64,000 nucleotides of DNA from Fennellomyces sp. T-0311 (Eukaryota; Mucoromycota; Mucoromycetes; Mucorales; Lichtheimiaceae). The DNA is taken from NCBI GenBank assembly GCA_025266875.1, contig JALLLT010000009.1, positions 930,001-994,000 of the forward strand. Direction: 5' to 3'. The notes under the pieces are model-generated. The model did no database searches. It was not told where the DNA came from and saw nothing but the letters and a program-made list of their open reading frames with translations. Shown here in pieces: positions 37,691 to 50,090 of the stretch; positions within the stretch are counted from its first letter, which is position 1; every line of letters starts with the position of its first letter. The position numbers and the translations under genes were made by a program.

Positions 37691-38386
37691 TGAACCATCG
37701 TGATTTTTTGCAGTGGCGTAAGCAAAGTATAGTTTCTTTTAGTATTACCCATCATTTAATCGTTCACTTAGCTAGATATCGATTGACCGGTATATGATAT
37801 ACTTATTTTACTTGACCGTTGTTGAATTGAAGTGTCTCTGGCAACTGGATCAGGTGCCAGGTAATTTACCGAGTTTTGTTGACTGTAACAGCCCTGCTTT
37901 GAGCATCGAGTCATAGTGCCTCGGCTTGATTAAAAAAGAGATGATCCAGAGCAATATTTCGAACACCAAGGCAATCATAGTCAGACCTTATTTACACGAG
38001 GGCTGGAAATGTCTTTGCTTTATGTTATATGTTTTCTTGCCCGACGTGGTTTTGATGCAGCCAACGCTAAGAATAATGGACATCTGTGGTAAAATGTGCG
38101 CAATTGATCCGTGAGTCTGGACTCGTCCTTCCCTTTCGCCAGCTATATAACATAAATTTCCCTTAGTTTATAGCTAATGTATTCACCATTGTCTCCAACT
38201 ACGTATGGACATGGCATAATTTGTGAGACGCAAGTCAATAGGGAAGGTAAAAGCAAAAGCCAACAAGAACCATTACCCCATCAGGTTATCCATCAATCCA
38301 TGACTTTAATAAACCAATATTTGGTCATGCACAACTAGAGGAGCACAGCTACCTTGTACATATCGTCTCGCGCATCAGACATTGAA

Positions 38387-38397
38387 CATCGGAAAAA
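38387..38397 (+). repeat. Left terminal inverted repeat (candidate)
   Basis: CATCGGAAAAA, matching the reverse complement of 43917-43927 exactly. Confidence 0.45.
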
Positions 38398-38725
38398 ATA
38401 TTCAAGCCTTGAAAGGCCTTGCCAGATCTGTACAGCCTTTAAATGCTGTCAAGGCCGTCAAGCGACCCCCCCAAACTTAGAAGACTTTAGAAGGTCAGAC
38501 AATATATTTGGCCTAGAGTCAAGGCAGTAAATATTGGGTAAATACTGTAAATATGTGAGCATTGCGTAAAGGCACCAAATCTTTTGGAGTCTTCATTTAG
38601 ATTCATTTGCCTATAGCCGCGTTAAACAACATTCAAGAGTAATACATATTGATGACGCGCCATTCATTTTATGATAGAATGGTTGATTGATACATTTATT
38701 CGAGAACATTGGCTAAATTCACTAT

Positions 38726-40191
38726 TTACTGCTGATGCTCCAATTCTGCTGCAACAAAACGACGAAACAATTGATTAACCCCGCTTCGGTTACCACTCCT
38801 CAAAGTAGAACCAACGTCGTCAGTTATCGATGTTTCTACGCTTTCCCAGTTAATCAGGGCACCCACCGTTCCGTTCGAATCCAGAAAATCATTATAGGAA
38901 TCCTCCCAAGACGAATCGAAACCAAACTGATCGCGGTTGTCCAAACAGATACCATCTTGATCGGATTCCATGTCTTCGTCACCCGTACGATGCAGTTGAA
39001 TATCTTCTGGTGTCAGCTGGTTGATATTTCTTTGAACACACACAATCATACGGTAATAGATCTATTTGATATCATTAGTGTATGTTATATAGCGAATTCA
39101 GAAAAATAATACCATCAGCGCAATCAACGTTATGCACTGACGAGGTATAGTTTCCGGGAGTGGGCTCAGGCGTGAAGTGCGGCGACTAGTCAATAGCACA
39201 CTGCGAATACAATCTGAAATTGCTTCTGAATATAAGAATGTAGTTGCTGTACCATATCTTAGACGTGCAAACCTACAAAACGTGTTTATAACAATGGTAT
39301 ATAATTCGGGTAGTAACTTACCGCATGTCCACAAGAAGATAGTTAATCAAAGCTGTGCGCCTTGTAGCAATATCCACCGGTGCATCATGGCCAGCAAATC
39401 CGAAACCTAGCAACCAATATCGAACACTGTTGTGAAGTTGGGTTCGATGCTCACCCATTACAGATATGTACTATATTATACGTGGCATGTTAGTATCTAA
39501 ATATATATCCCATTTCAACTACCACTTGCATCATTGACCAAACGTGGAGCAACCGACCGCCGTTCATCAAAGGAATCACCGTAGATAGTCTGCATGAGAC
39601 TATGGCACAGGACGCCCGCATCTTCAACAGAAGGGAAAGCATTCGTAAAAACCATATCACGAAAAACACCATTCACGAATTGCGGCCACAGCGGTGATTT
39701 TGAATCAAAATCGTAGGGCTCGTATCTTTTCGCCAAGCATTGGTGAGTCAAAGTCATCTTATTAAAATAGGCCAAAAATTACTCGTCTGAGGGAGCAAGT
39801 GGAGCAAATGTGGGCGAAGATGTCGTAGGCAACATAGAAGCGCGTCTGTCCAAATCGCCGTCTACGATCTGATTAGCTTGCTCACTAATATAAAATAAAT
39901 TATTCAGCACGATAATTGACCAGGTCCTCAACATACTTGGCTGAAGATGATCTCTGTCCAGCTGATGTTGAGGGTAAAGTTTGCAGCAAATTAAGAATGT
40001 CATCATTGCTGCGGATTTGATCTAATAGCCCCCTTGAGAACTGTTCTGTTTTAATCTTTTGAATGAGAAATACGCTCACCTGTTCGTAGCCTTGTGCTGG
40101 CATCTTGACGATTTCCAGCAGGAAGTACAACCCGAGCGTTTGCCCGTTGCTGTCTTGACGAATTGTTTGATCGACGGTTTGTTCTTACCAT
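38726..40191 (-). CDS. Second gene of the Plavaka-like element, unknown function
   Basis: A chain of exons on the minus strand starts at 40191 (MVRTNRRSNNSSRQQR) and ends at 38726. Readable segments in order are EQFSRGLLDQIRSNDDILNL; NEQANQIVDGDLDRRASML; YEPYDFDSKSPLWPQFVNG and VFRDMVFTNAFPSVEDAG; MGEHRTQLHNSVRYWLLGFG; FARLRYGTATTFLYSEAISD; and an acidic tail with INQLTPEDIQLHRTGDEDM. Most introns join in phase. The join near 39480-39530 does not resolve cleanly, so either a splice site was missed or the gene is slightly decayed. I recognise no domain. Its position suggests an element-encoded accessory protein, loosely like TNPA-type proteins of CACTA elements (inference). Confidence 0.55.
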
Positions 40192-40289
40192 AGTGAATGG
40201 TTGACAGCAGAGGAAGGGCATGGCACAGCCACAGCACTTTTATATTTCAGTCACATATGCTCTGTCATTGGATAGGCACTCTTCATTTT

Positions 40290-43200
40290 ATGCACAAACC
40301 TTTCACGTCGAAGCTAAAGACTTTTCCTTGTCCTCTGAAGAGATGGTGCTTGTCAAAGCGTCTGTTCCGCAACCAAAAGGCTCTTAGACAGCATCTTCTG
40401 ACTTCCCATCGAAACCACAGATTACCATTTTTTGGGACGAGGAGGCGCATCAACTTGGTATCTATGCAAAGTCAAGGCGTACAGCCCAACGCAGATACCT
40501 GGGAAGACTACATTGAAATGAATTACGATTATGATGATCATGAAAATTCATACCAAGGGCTTAACAATGTGGAGCAATCTGAAAACGGTCCTGTAAATGT
40601 GTCCACTTCAGAACAAGATAATACTCAAGACAGGCCGCGGACTCTCCGAGAAGGTAATACTACACGTAGTATTAGGAAATATTGTTCCTAATACATCATA
40701 TAGAGAAGGTCGGTGGTGAAATATGGAGTGAGCCAGGAACTACCTCCCGCGCAATCAAACCCGTTAATATTCCAGAAGTTGATATGATGCTTGCAGAATT
40801 TGCACTGGATTGTAATATCTCCAATGCCAAATATTCGCGGTAACCTACTGATGATTTGATGGAAACATATTCCTACTAACTTCTCATTGAATGTGTAGAC
40901 TTGTTGATATCGTCAGATTTGCACAGCACACAGCTATCGAGTCACCCTTGAACGCAATAATACGCTATTCCACGCTTGAAAGTGTTTTGAGAATTTGAAA
41001 AAGAATCAAAGCACTGAGGCCACTTTGGTAAGCATGATGATTGTGATACCGTCAGAAGTGGAGCTTAAACATTGTGTCATACAGCCGTTTACTGTTGAAA
41101 TAGTTGATATGGCCAACATCCCTGAACTCAAAGACGACGAAAGGATTATCGATGCTATTGGGAAACCAGTGCTTATATATCGCAATATCTGCCATCTCGC
41201 CGAGCGTATATTCAGTCATCCCCTATTTGACAGCGCCACACACATTCAACCTTCAATAGTGACGGATTCAGACGGTGACAGAGTGTATTCTGACCTATAT
41301 AGCGGTAACTGGTGGATAAACATGCAGGTTTGTATATACTATCGCAATCTTCACTAAATGGTAACATGTTTAATAGGCGGAATCTTCAGAGATTTCGAGT
41401 GGGTCTATGGTCTTAGGTTTAATGCTGGCTTCAGATAAAACTGTTGTTACTGGAAACTCGCGGGAGCAAGCATGGCCCTTATATCTAAAGCTTGGTAACA
41501 TCGCAGTCAATGCTCTTCATCTCTCGCTAACACGTTTTTTTTTTTGCAGCCAACACTTCTTCCAAATTCCGTGATAAGGGTACTCTGCGCGGGAATCGGT
41601 TGCTAGCTTATTTCCCGGTGATCGAGAGCAAGATATATGGAAGTACGGATTGGTTCAAAAGGCGAAAAAGGTTATTTTCCACTATTGCATGGGTCGTATT
41701 CTCGCGCCTTTCCAATCAAAGTCACCTTATATCATGCAAGGTCCAGACAATAAGATATACAGTTGCATCCCGGCATTAGCCAGCTATTCAGCTGATATGG
41801 AAGAGCAGTAAGTTCAAGCATATCCGCTCACGTATGTCATACCAAAACTCAAAGATATTTACAAGACATATGTTAACTCTATGTAAACACGGGTGTTGGA
41901 CGTTACGCGGCTGTCCCCGTTGTCTAACAACGACGAGCAACTTCAATAACAACACAGGTAACTCTGTCGATCGGACTACTGACAATATGCAAGCCCTTGT
42001 CCGAAAAGCACAGGTGTATCTTGCGAACAGGCAGAGTAAACATGCAAAGGATCTCTCTGTAATGTTTTCATTTCATCCGTTGGAGGTCAGGATTTACAAT
42101 TTCTTTATGTTGCGGTATTTACTCGGCTTATGGATAGAATGCGTTTTGGAACCTCCCGCAACCCCAGTTCAATATTTATGATGCTTTACTAGTGGATGAC
42201 TTACACCAAATAGGCGGTGTGTACAAGCACTTGCTAAAATTCGTCGAGGGATATGTAAGGGAACATTATGGCGGGACTGCGATTACCAAGATCAACGAAC
42301 GAGCAGCATCATTGCCACAGTATCAAAAGCACCATAGTTTTCGAAAAGGGTTTTTATATTCTTCACTGATCAACCCCACGTATACCGAGCTGCGGAGCCA
42401 TATGACGATCATCCTCCCATGTTGCCATGATTATCTACCAACTCAAGCTTGTCTTTGTTTGCGAAGTTTTTTAGATTTCGTGATGCTGGCTACAGCCAAG
42501 GAGCATACAGACGAATCGCTTTTGGAAATGGAAGAGCACCTCACGAGCTACTATGACTACAGCCCAATATTTCAAGCATATTCCAAATCTCGTTTTACTT
42601 TCCCCAAAAACCATATGCTTCAAAAGTACGCAAAGGATATCTGCAATCGAGGAGCAATCGGCAACTATAGTACAATGCACTCAGAGCATTTGCACATACT
42701 TGAAGCTAAGAAGCCAGCGAAGCAGACAAACCGCAGATTCGACTCGATGGTACAAATGGCCAGATTCGTGGAAAAAAGGGATCTATTGTTTGATATCGGT
42801 ACCACATGGACAGCCGGTATATGGAAGCAGCGCGCAATGAAAACAGTATCTGAGACCACAAAAACACGGAATTCTACGCAATGGATACTTAGCTCACCGG
42901 AGGCACGAATAGATACTGTCGAGGAAATCAGCAAGAAGTATCACAATTTCTTAACGTTACTACGTGCATTTCTCGATGTAGAGATCGAAGGCAACCCGGC
43001 GGCAACTGAACTTCGTAACTGGCCGTCACTGGATGCAAGTATCGTTGAGGTTTTCAAAACGCTGACAATAGAAGATTTCTACGAGAGCGACGGCACTCCC
43101 GTCGATGACAAAATCCGTACTCATGATCTCTTTTTCGGTCGCAAAAGGAAAGATTTTGCGCTTTTCGATTATGGCGAGCGGCCCCAAAAGTACGGTCAAG

Positions 43201-43583
43201 TCCTGATGATGTTTAAGTGCGTTTACAAAGGGAAGATCCTTTATCTTGCTTTGGCACAAGAGTACGTGTCCCTTAACGAAGAGCATGATACCGGGCTGGA
43301 AGTTCTGGCACCAGCATTAACCTACAATTACCATGGTCTTTTTGTCGCCCCAATTACACGGATCATGCGTTCTATTTCCGTTCTTCCAGATTTCTCCTCC
43401 ACGTATACATTTTCAAATCCCCTCGGTGCTTATGCTTATGGTCGATACTTGCTAAACCATGACGCGGATAGAGCTTCCTGGACAAACAAGAATGGAATTC
43501 TACCTGTTCTCGAACAGTTAGTTGGTTGGGAGGTTCTGTCTGAAGCAAATCCTGCCGAGAGTGATGAGGATATGCCTACGTAA
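40290..43583 (+). CDS. Plavaka-like transposase (multi-exon, one frame break)
   Basis: The N-terminus has a zinc-finger-like Cys2His2 pattern (C-P-L-K-R-W-C ... H-L-L-T-S-H), followed by an acidic stretch. Later exons match blocks I associate with Plavaka/CACTA-type fungal transposases. These are VLIYRNICHLAERIFSHPLF, VYSDLYSGNWWINMQ, MLASDKTVVTG, RLLAYFPVIES, IFHYCMGRILAPF, CKHGCWTLRGCPRC, YDALLVDDLHQIGGVYKHLL and RRFDSMVQMARFVEKRDLLF. The 3' exon (about 42130-43583) is the long intact part. Near 41640 the frame slips between RLLAYFPVIES and KYGLVQKAKKVIFHY with no obvious intron, so this copy may be inactive. The start at 40290 is inferred; an in-frame ATG exists at 40197. Confidence 0.7.
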
Positions 43584-43916
43584 CTAACGTCTTTCTGAAG
43601 GGTATTTTATTACACTATAAAGCTATTGATATATAATCAATAAAGCGCAATAAGTCAAAGGCACAGACGCTTGAAGTTTTCGTTACAAAGTGTTCACCTT
43701 TACTCACTTAATATCCTTAATGTCTTGTTTGAGCTGGATACGCATTTATAAATCCCTAAGAATCTTAACATGCTTAAAAAATGTTTTTAAATATTGTGAG
43801 CCTTAAGTAAACCTCAGTTTAGGCATAACAATCTTGACAAACATTTATAAGATTTTCAATTTGTTCAAGGGAATTGAAGAAACTCAAGCCTTGTCAAGGT
43901 ATTAAAGGCGGAGGAC

Positions 43917-43927
43917 TTTTTCCGATG
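43917..43927 (-). repeat. Right terminal inverted repeat (candidate)
   Basis: Reverse complement reads CATCGGAAAAA, identical to 38387-38397. Confidence 0.45.
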
Positions 43928-44149
43928 ATTCACTGTATCGCTTTGACTCACTTTTGGAACATAAATTAGGATTAAAAAAAAGCTTCCAGCATCATCTATT
44001 GAGGCGAATATCTGTAAACACAAAGTCCATTACGTGTAATACCGGCGTTCATGTGCTATAATATGGATAGATAACGAGTGTGCGGTAGCAGTTTGAATGA
44101 AAATGAAGTGGTTTATGTACATATTGATCTAGTTATACAAAGTAAATGC

Positions 44150-44997
44150 CTAGGTATCGATTATAATAGCGAAATTGTTCCGTTTCGCACCATCCGTCAA
44201 TATCTCCTTTTTAAAGCTTCGACATTTGGCTTTTTCGCTTGTTAGTTGGAACAGATAGTAAGCAAGCTTGTTCGAAAAGTGATGCTCTACACAGTGACCG
44301 TATCCCATCGACTGCATCATCGACATAAGGTGCTCATGCGACATGTATCTGGAGTTGTCGATGCAAGGGAGAGGTAGTACCAGGAACAAGTATCCATCCG
44401 GATCAAGAAAATCTCGCGTATGCAAAAGCATTCGCCCTTACGTATGGTCAGATATAAAAGAAAAAAAAATGGCCATACGCTCTCACCTCTGTCTCTGGGA
44501 TCACCAACAAAGTTCACAACCAAGCTTAACGAGACAATGTCGAATTTTGACGTTGGGATCATTTCTAAAAAGTCCTGCTTTTCGATACGCGGATCCTGCG
44601 GGTTCAGATCAATTGGCTTGACTTGGATCCACGACTTGTGCCGATCGTAGTTGTCCGGTGCAACAGCGCCTACTTCGAGTATTTTTGTTGGATTTTTCTT
44701 CAAATGATGCTTTGCCATGACTTGCAGGAGCCACTTTGAAGAGTCGCCCCCTCGACGTTTGCTTTGCCCCAGTTGCGAGGCGCGTTGATACCAGTCGATA
44801 CCCCCCATGGCTTCCATTTCGGCAAGGATCGATTGCTTTCGTGTGGAATCAGCTGCTGTTTTACATTTCGCCAGTTCTTTGTTCAGAACATGGAATCGAC
44901 GGATCAGCCGAGCGGTTTCGGCGGACGATTGTTTGAATTTTTTTAACGTGGGCTCGGCTCGTTGTGTGATTGGAACCTTTTTACGTGCTTTTGGCAT
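44150..44997 (-). CDS. BMT2: 25S rRNA adenine-N1 methyltransferase Bmt2
   Basis: Methylates a single adenine (m1A2142 in yeast) of the large-subunit rRNA in the nucleolus, using S-adenosylmethionine. Two exons in transcript order (44997-44487, 44436-44150) give 798 nt, or 265 aa. The basic N-terminus (MPKARKKVPITQR) is typical of nucleolar proteins. Family blocks are GGIDWYQRASQLGQSKRRGG and SSKWLLQVM, the SAM-binding start KILEVGAVAPDNY, VKPIDLNPQDPRIEKQDFLE and FDIVSLSLVVNFVGDPRDRG. The C-terminal exon has GYLFLVLPLPCIDNSRYMS. The length is somewhat below yeast Bmt2 (about 315 aa). Confidence 0.92.
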
Positions 44998-45205
44998 TTA
45001 CGATCGAACGTGGGTGGTGAAACAGAGTTTGCTGTCTCGCAAAAAATTGTAGGTGTAGATGGCGGCAACCTAAAAAGAAAAAAAATCCAGCAAGTGGTCG
45101 TGAAGGCAGTAATGTATTGAATGATATGGATGTACAGCGGGCAGTTTTAACGAGCACATCTCTGAGTGCAGTATATACTTTTGGAAAGGCAAATTATAAA
45201 TGAAT

Positions 45206-46548
45206 CTACAGCTCTGATCTTCTTCCGGCAGTTCGAGTGAACGATGCCAACTGCCACTCTACGTCCGCTTCTGTCAGATCCACCGTTCCTAGTCTGATCT
45301 CGTATACTAAACAGAGACAAAATGTCAGTTCCAGCTCCCCATCGTCATAACAACCCATATCTACAAATACAAACCTCGCATCTCAAAACGTGGTCCAACC
45401 TCAGCCAATTCCACCGTGTTGCCTGCTTTGACGTAGACGTGGTGTCTATGCAAACCGTTAAGTAACCAGACACTCTGCACGTTCAAAGTCACATTACCTA
45501 AACGAAATATAATCCTGTTGGTTGGCAAATGTCATCACACGCTTGCTGTCTTCTTTGGGAACCGGGAATAGGTATTTCAGGATGTTTGTCACCTGGATCG
45601 CACAAAGGTTAGCTATGATCACGCTCATCCATATCCATCCAATGCCACTCACGCGCTGGCCCAGCCTTGAGTTGAAGTTGTCGAAAATGAGGTGCGGGAA
45701 AGCTTCGGATACTGTGCCTTGATCTTTAATGTCGTGTCGGAGCACAACGTTGTGCAGTGAAAAGTATGCCGTTGGTCCGTATGGGAAATGACACACCACC
45801 ATACCGTCTATTACACAGCCATCAATACACGCGCTTGCCTCGCTAGTCACCCACGACGCCTTACCTGGTTTGCCTCTGTGTTCGTGTAAAATGATCAAAT
45901 CCGTCACCTCGTTGTTTCTGCACAGCTCAACAATATCCTTGATGACGTGACCACCACGGTTGATACGTTGTGAGTTTGGAAAGACGAGACGCATTTCCTA
46001 AATTCGATCCATGCATTGTAAATACCATCGTCTATCCTCAAGCTTTTCTTTTTTTACTTTGGAGAACTGCTGTAACCGACTGCTTGGATCTCTCGAAGTT
46101 GTGATTACAATTTTTGGGTCAAAAACGCCGGCACGGGCATACTCGTCGTCAGCGTGTGTGGTAGGTTCTAAAAGAAAAACGTTGAATATGTTGTCCTGAC
46201 AACCAAATAAAACACGCCCATTTTACCTGCTTGCGCCTGATCAAACGGCAGATCTGCCTTCAACTCGGCGCTCATGCTCCGAATTTCAGTTGGCACCGGT
46301 TTACCATCTATAATATATCAGTATTTTCGATAAAATGGACTGGATCGGCTCGCAATTACCTTCGATCGCCTGCCGGATCTGCTCTTTGCGCTCATAGATC
46401 GCCCGCTCTTTGCCTTCGAGCGCCTTTCGGTATAAGTATTCTCGTCGCAAACGTGTGTTTCTTCGGATCTGTCATTGTCGGATTGGTTATTAAAGGCAAC
46501 TGACTCCATGAAAAAAATAAAGACCACTTTTAGGTCGACACCTACCAT
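45206..46548 (-). CDS. IMP4: U3 snoRNP protein Imp4 (Brix domain)
   Basis: Component of the small-subunit processome; it promotes U3 snoRNA pairing to pre-rRNA. Nine exons in transcript order (46548-46546, 46468-46360, 46307-46227, 46167-46058, 45997-45865, 45807-45653, 45592-45498, 45445-45375, 45306-45206) sum to 858 nt, or 285 aa. This matches the usual size of about 290 aa. The first coding exon is only the ATG. The protein then continues [20 protein letters not shown], as in other Imp4 proteins. Brix-domain blocks are [80 protein letters not shown] and the C-terminal [19 protein letters not shown]. Introns 45808-45864 and 45593-45652 are multiples of three without stops. Confidence 0.94.
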
Positions 46549-47811
46549 TTTATGCTTTTTTGTGTGGAAGAAGATTGAGCGGAGGTTATCTTCGAGACAG
46601 ATACAACCAAAAATGTTGAAAAGCCACACTCCGGAACCGCTTCCGAATTTTTCCCAAGTGCGATCACTTTTTGTCGATGCTTCTAAAGGCATTCTGTCTT
46701 TTATGCAGTTGCTGGAACCGAATCGCCAAGCCCTGAGCATGCTTTTCCCTGGTCCTACTCTAACATAAGTTAGTACCAATAGTTCGCTGCAAGACCCGCT
46801 TCTATTGATGATGCCCGGCTACTGGACATACCTCCAAGCAAAGAATTACGAATGCGTCGTTCTACGCGACCTAGTTCAGGGCGGGTAAGGTAGCGACATT
46901 AGATAAATTGCTGAAATACTCTGTATTATTGAGCCATGGACAGTACGGTGATACACTTCCCATTGGGTTTCTATATCACAGGCGACATCTAGTGCAAAGG
47001 AAAAATATGTACCACTGCAGGACCTGTGCCTATTACAGGTACAATAGTATCCATGTTTTCTACCCTCAACAAAAGTAAATGATTGCATTCATCGGATACG
47101 CGTATGGCTATCTAAACCGAGAGCACACAGTATCTCAACCTTGTCTGGAACAACAGTAAGGTCTTGCGTCGCATCGTTATGCATAAAAACTGGCAAACGT
47201 TCCGAAAAGTTGAGCATTGATATCTAGAAACTGTACATTCACTTTAAACTTAAAGCTGGGACTATTTACAACTCAAGAAATAATTGGAGAGCGCATGTGA
47301 TAGAAGTTCACTATGGTAATTAAACTGCAGCGGATCCATCAATCCACGCTGCAAAACGTATCAATGGCGGTAAAACTAATCTCCAAGATGTGACCGAATC
47401 GATTTACAATAATATCAATTGGGGTTTGCCTCTAAGGACGTTGGAAACGACGAAGTCATTCGACAATCCGATACAACGTTTGACGATCATTAGGATCTTC
47501 GTCTAGCTACGCGTTTCTCGTGCCACTGCTTTCGGTAAAAGTGGAAAACTCGTCAAAGCAACGGAGGAATTGCAATGGCAATCAATCTCGGACGCCGTTC
47601 ACCGCACGGATACTTTATCTCTGGCGATCTATACAGAGCACAAAAGTAGCATAGCTCGCCTATACAAGTTTTCGGAAACGGCCAATGTGTAGTTCTACCA
47701 TTCGAATGGTCTATTATATAACGCACGTGAGGAATCAATGCGATGTATAGAAACAAAAAGTGATTTTATCTTCAAGTTACTTTCCAGAGTCATCTCTCGT
47801 ATTTTGCTTAC

Positions 47812-48180
47812 ATGATTTATGAAGCTATCGATGGAAATCTCGATGACCTTATGACTTGTGCAATCGTTTCAAAAAGTTGGCGCGCTGCGACACTTTAGTG
47901 CTTATAAGCTTGGCAGTTTACAAATATCGGTGACCGCAACTCATAGTTTGTACCAACCCCATGATTCCAGCCGGTCAGTACGTCCGTAAAGAGCTTTTAC
48001 CTTGGGTCATTACTGGACGAACGAAGCGGTGCCAAGCCTACGGATATATCATCGATTAAAAGGCACCGATGACCGGTATACAAGTTACCGATTGATAAGT
48101 CCATTGTCTGCGGGAATTAGGCTTATTGGAACTGATTACTCATAAGCAACTCTGGTTGTTCAAGCTACGATATAAAGTAA
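47812..48180 (+). pseudogene. F-box/LRR-like gene relic
   Basis: A short frame reads MIYEAIDGNLDDLMTCAIVS then KSWRAATL before a stop at 47896-47898. This resembles the core of an F-box (D-L-x-x-C-x-x-V-x-K-x-W). Downstream, fragments such as VTD and SIVCGN appear in shifting frames up to about 48180, as would be left from leucine-rich repeats. Multiple stops make it non-functional as read. The identification is weak. Confidence 0.3.
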
Positions 48181-50090
48181 ACACTTTTGTTTTAACAGGA
48201 GGACATTAGGGGATCTCGGCAATTGTCTACCCAAGCTATTGCAAAATTTTGCCATGTTAAAAAAAAATATTTGAATTTCAATAACAAAGCTCAGAATGGC
48301 TTTATTATGCTTTATTGATTGATATCCCTCATCTTTACGGCCTAACAATATTAAACTTTCAGTTATAAAATGGCCTTGACCAGCTTCTCAAGTACCATTC
48401 AGTTCAGAATCAACGATCTTTTTTCGTATACTTGGAATATAGTATTGCTCAGAAACGTCAGACAAAATATTAGGTACGTACAGTAGCGGATATTACGATG
48501 TTGCGTATTATATACTCTCGAGGACAGCTTCGTTTGGCTCTAGATTATGGAGTGTACCAATTCTTTTACAAAATGGCAATGAAGCTGGACCTCAATACGT
48601 CTAAATGCATAACGTACTACATTTGAACCGTGACCTTGGCGGGGCCCTAGCGCATGTATCTGATACAATTTGAAAACTTGACACAAATAACTCAATTGTC
48701 TATCGAATTCAAGCGAAGATATGCGATATAAGCACTTGTAATTTCCATTAATTCCCTTCCAAATTTTATAATAATAAACGTATTCAAGAAAGCTAGTAGT
48801 CGTCATTCCAATTCAACAATGAATGTTATCTGTACCTAATAATACAAGACATGTTATAAAACGCTTCACTACATAGTGTTTTGAAGTCAGGTGTTGATGG
48901 CCTTCGTTAACTATATGTAATGTCGCTGGGAATAGTATCAATATGCGATTCAACGTAAAAAAAATGAGGCGACCCTCATTCTCATAGAGTAGTAACACTG
49001 CCTTTTGATGGCATCGATACTAGTCAGCAGTATTGCATTTATCTATTTCAATGACTTACGACAAAGCCTCAAACAGCCTGAGCAGATCACATGTCGTCGA
49101 AAATGACAGATTCGAATGCAATGATTCACTTGTTAACGTGTCCAATGAAATAGCAATAAAGATTATGGAACTTTATTGTGGCCTGTGCGTAATGTTACTG
49201 CAGGACCTTAATCTTGCATAAAAGAGACGCCACCCTTCTCCTGCGCTTGATATGGCTTTACTGAGGCGTGGTCCAAAGCCCTAGAAATCGATACTCTAAT
49301 CTAAAAGGTAGTTGCTTTGCAATCAAGCATTCCGGATACCATTTGGCCCACGCTTAACTTTTTTTTGTATACTTGATACAAGTAACCTACGCAAAGGGAA
49401 TAGTCACATCTTTTAGCCACAAGCACGTTGGGAAGCATGGATACAATCGATAAGTGACCAAGCCGCTAATTTTGTATCCAAACAGTAACTTTGGTACAAG
49501 TGGGATACTTGGCACTGAATCCTAATTTGGGTATGCCGAGTTAGAAAGGCATGGATATTTGTTGAGCAGGGGCAACACCCGATGCTGCTTGGTTCTGGGT
49601 TTGGGTCGTATCATTGTCACACCGTAAGAAGTGCTTCATCAGCTGCAAGATAAGTCCACGCTTTTCTGAGGCTGTGCAATCGTGTCAGTTGCGGGGGAAG
49701 AAGATCAAACTGATAAATGGATAGTGCATAGTCCAAAAAGGTTTTAGATCGAATCGGATGATACCGTGACCCTTTTCCAGTGGCAATGGATGGTTCTCAT
49801 GGGGTAAAACCGGGAAATTAAGAACAGGCTTTCATGCTATTTTCACATACGTATCGCTCGCATCAATGGAAAAAGAACGATGCGTTTTAAAGAGAATGTT
49901 AGGACGTCGGACTGAAACCGTTATCGCGCTGCATTGCATATCTCGTAGTCCTGATAAGGCAGCATGATTTCAAAGTGATGCATGAAAGCGTGGGTCGCTG
50001 GAACACGCTTTGTTTAGCAAACAAACAAATTTGCCCGATAAGAAAAAACGGGATTCTCACATCTCTTCCCTTCCAATTGCCTTTTGACAT

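Larger units (their letters stand above)
34450..38386. other. Repeat-rich intergenic region
   Basis: Contains a LINE fragment (35097-35550), a hairpin repeat (37597-37690) and, at about 36960-37170, several scattered copies of ATGACTTTT-like words in both orientations. A stretch near 36797-36905 reads GWPEDLNEIERDLMEVMMHV and faintly recalls the last catalytic block of Tc1/mariner transposases (SPDLNPIE). It is too short to call. No intact gene is seen. Confidence 0.45.
38387..43927. mobile_element. Plavaka-like DNA transposon with two divergent genes
   Basis: A roughly 5.5-kb element. It is bounded by an 11-bp inverted repeat, CATCGGAAAAA at 38387-38397 and its complement at 43917-43927. 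CCTTGA/TCAAGG words are enriched just inside both ends, reminiscent of subterminal repeats in CACTA-like elements. Inside are a plus-strand transposase (40290-43583) and a minus-strand partner gene (38726-40191), transcribed away from each other with about 100 nt between starts. No target-site duplication is evident next to the inverted repeats, so the true termini may differ by some bases. Confidence 0.6.

Noticed and set aside
46613..46768. 51-aa plus-strand frame MLKSHTPEPLPNFSQVRSLF divergent from IMP4
   Set aside because: No homology recognised and no extension by splicing found; its start is only 65 nt from the IMP4 ATG.
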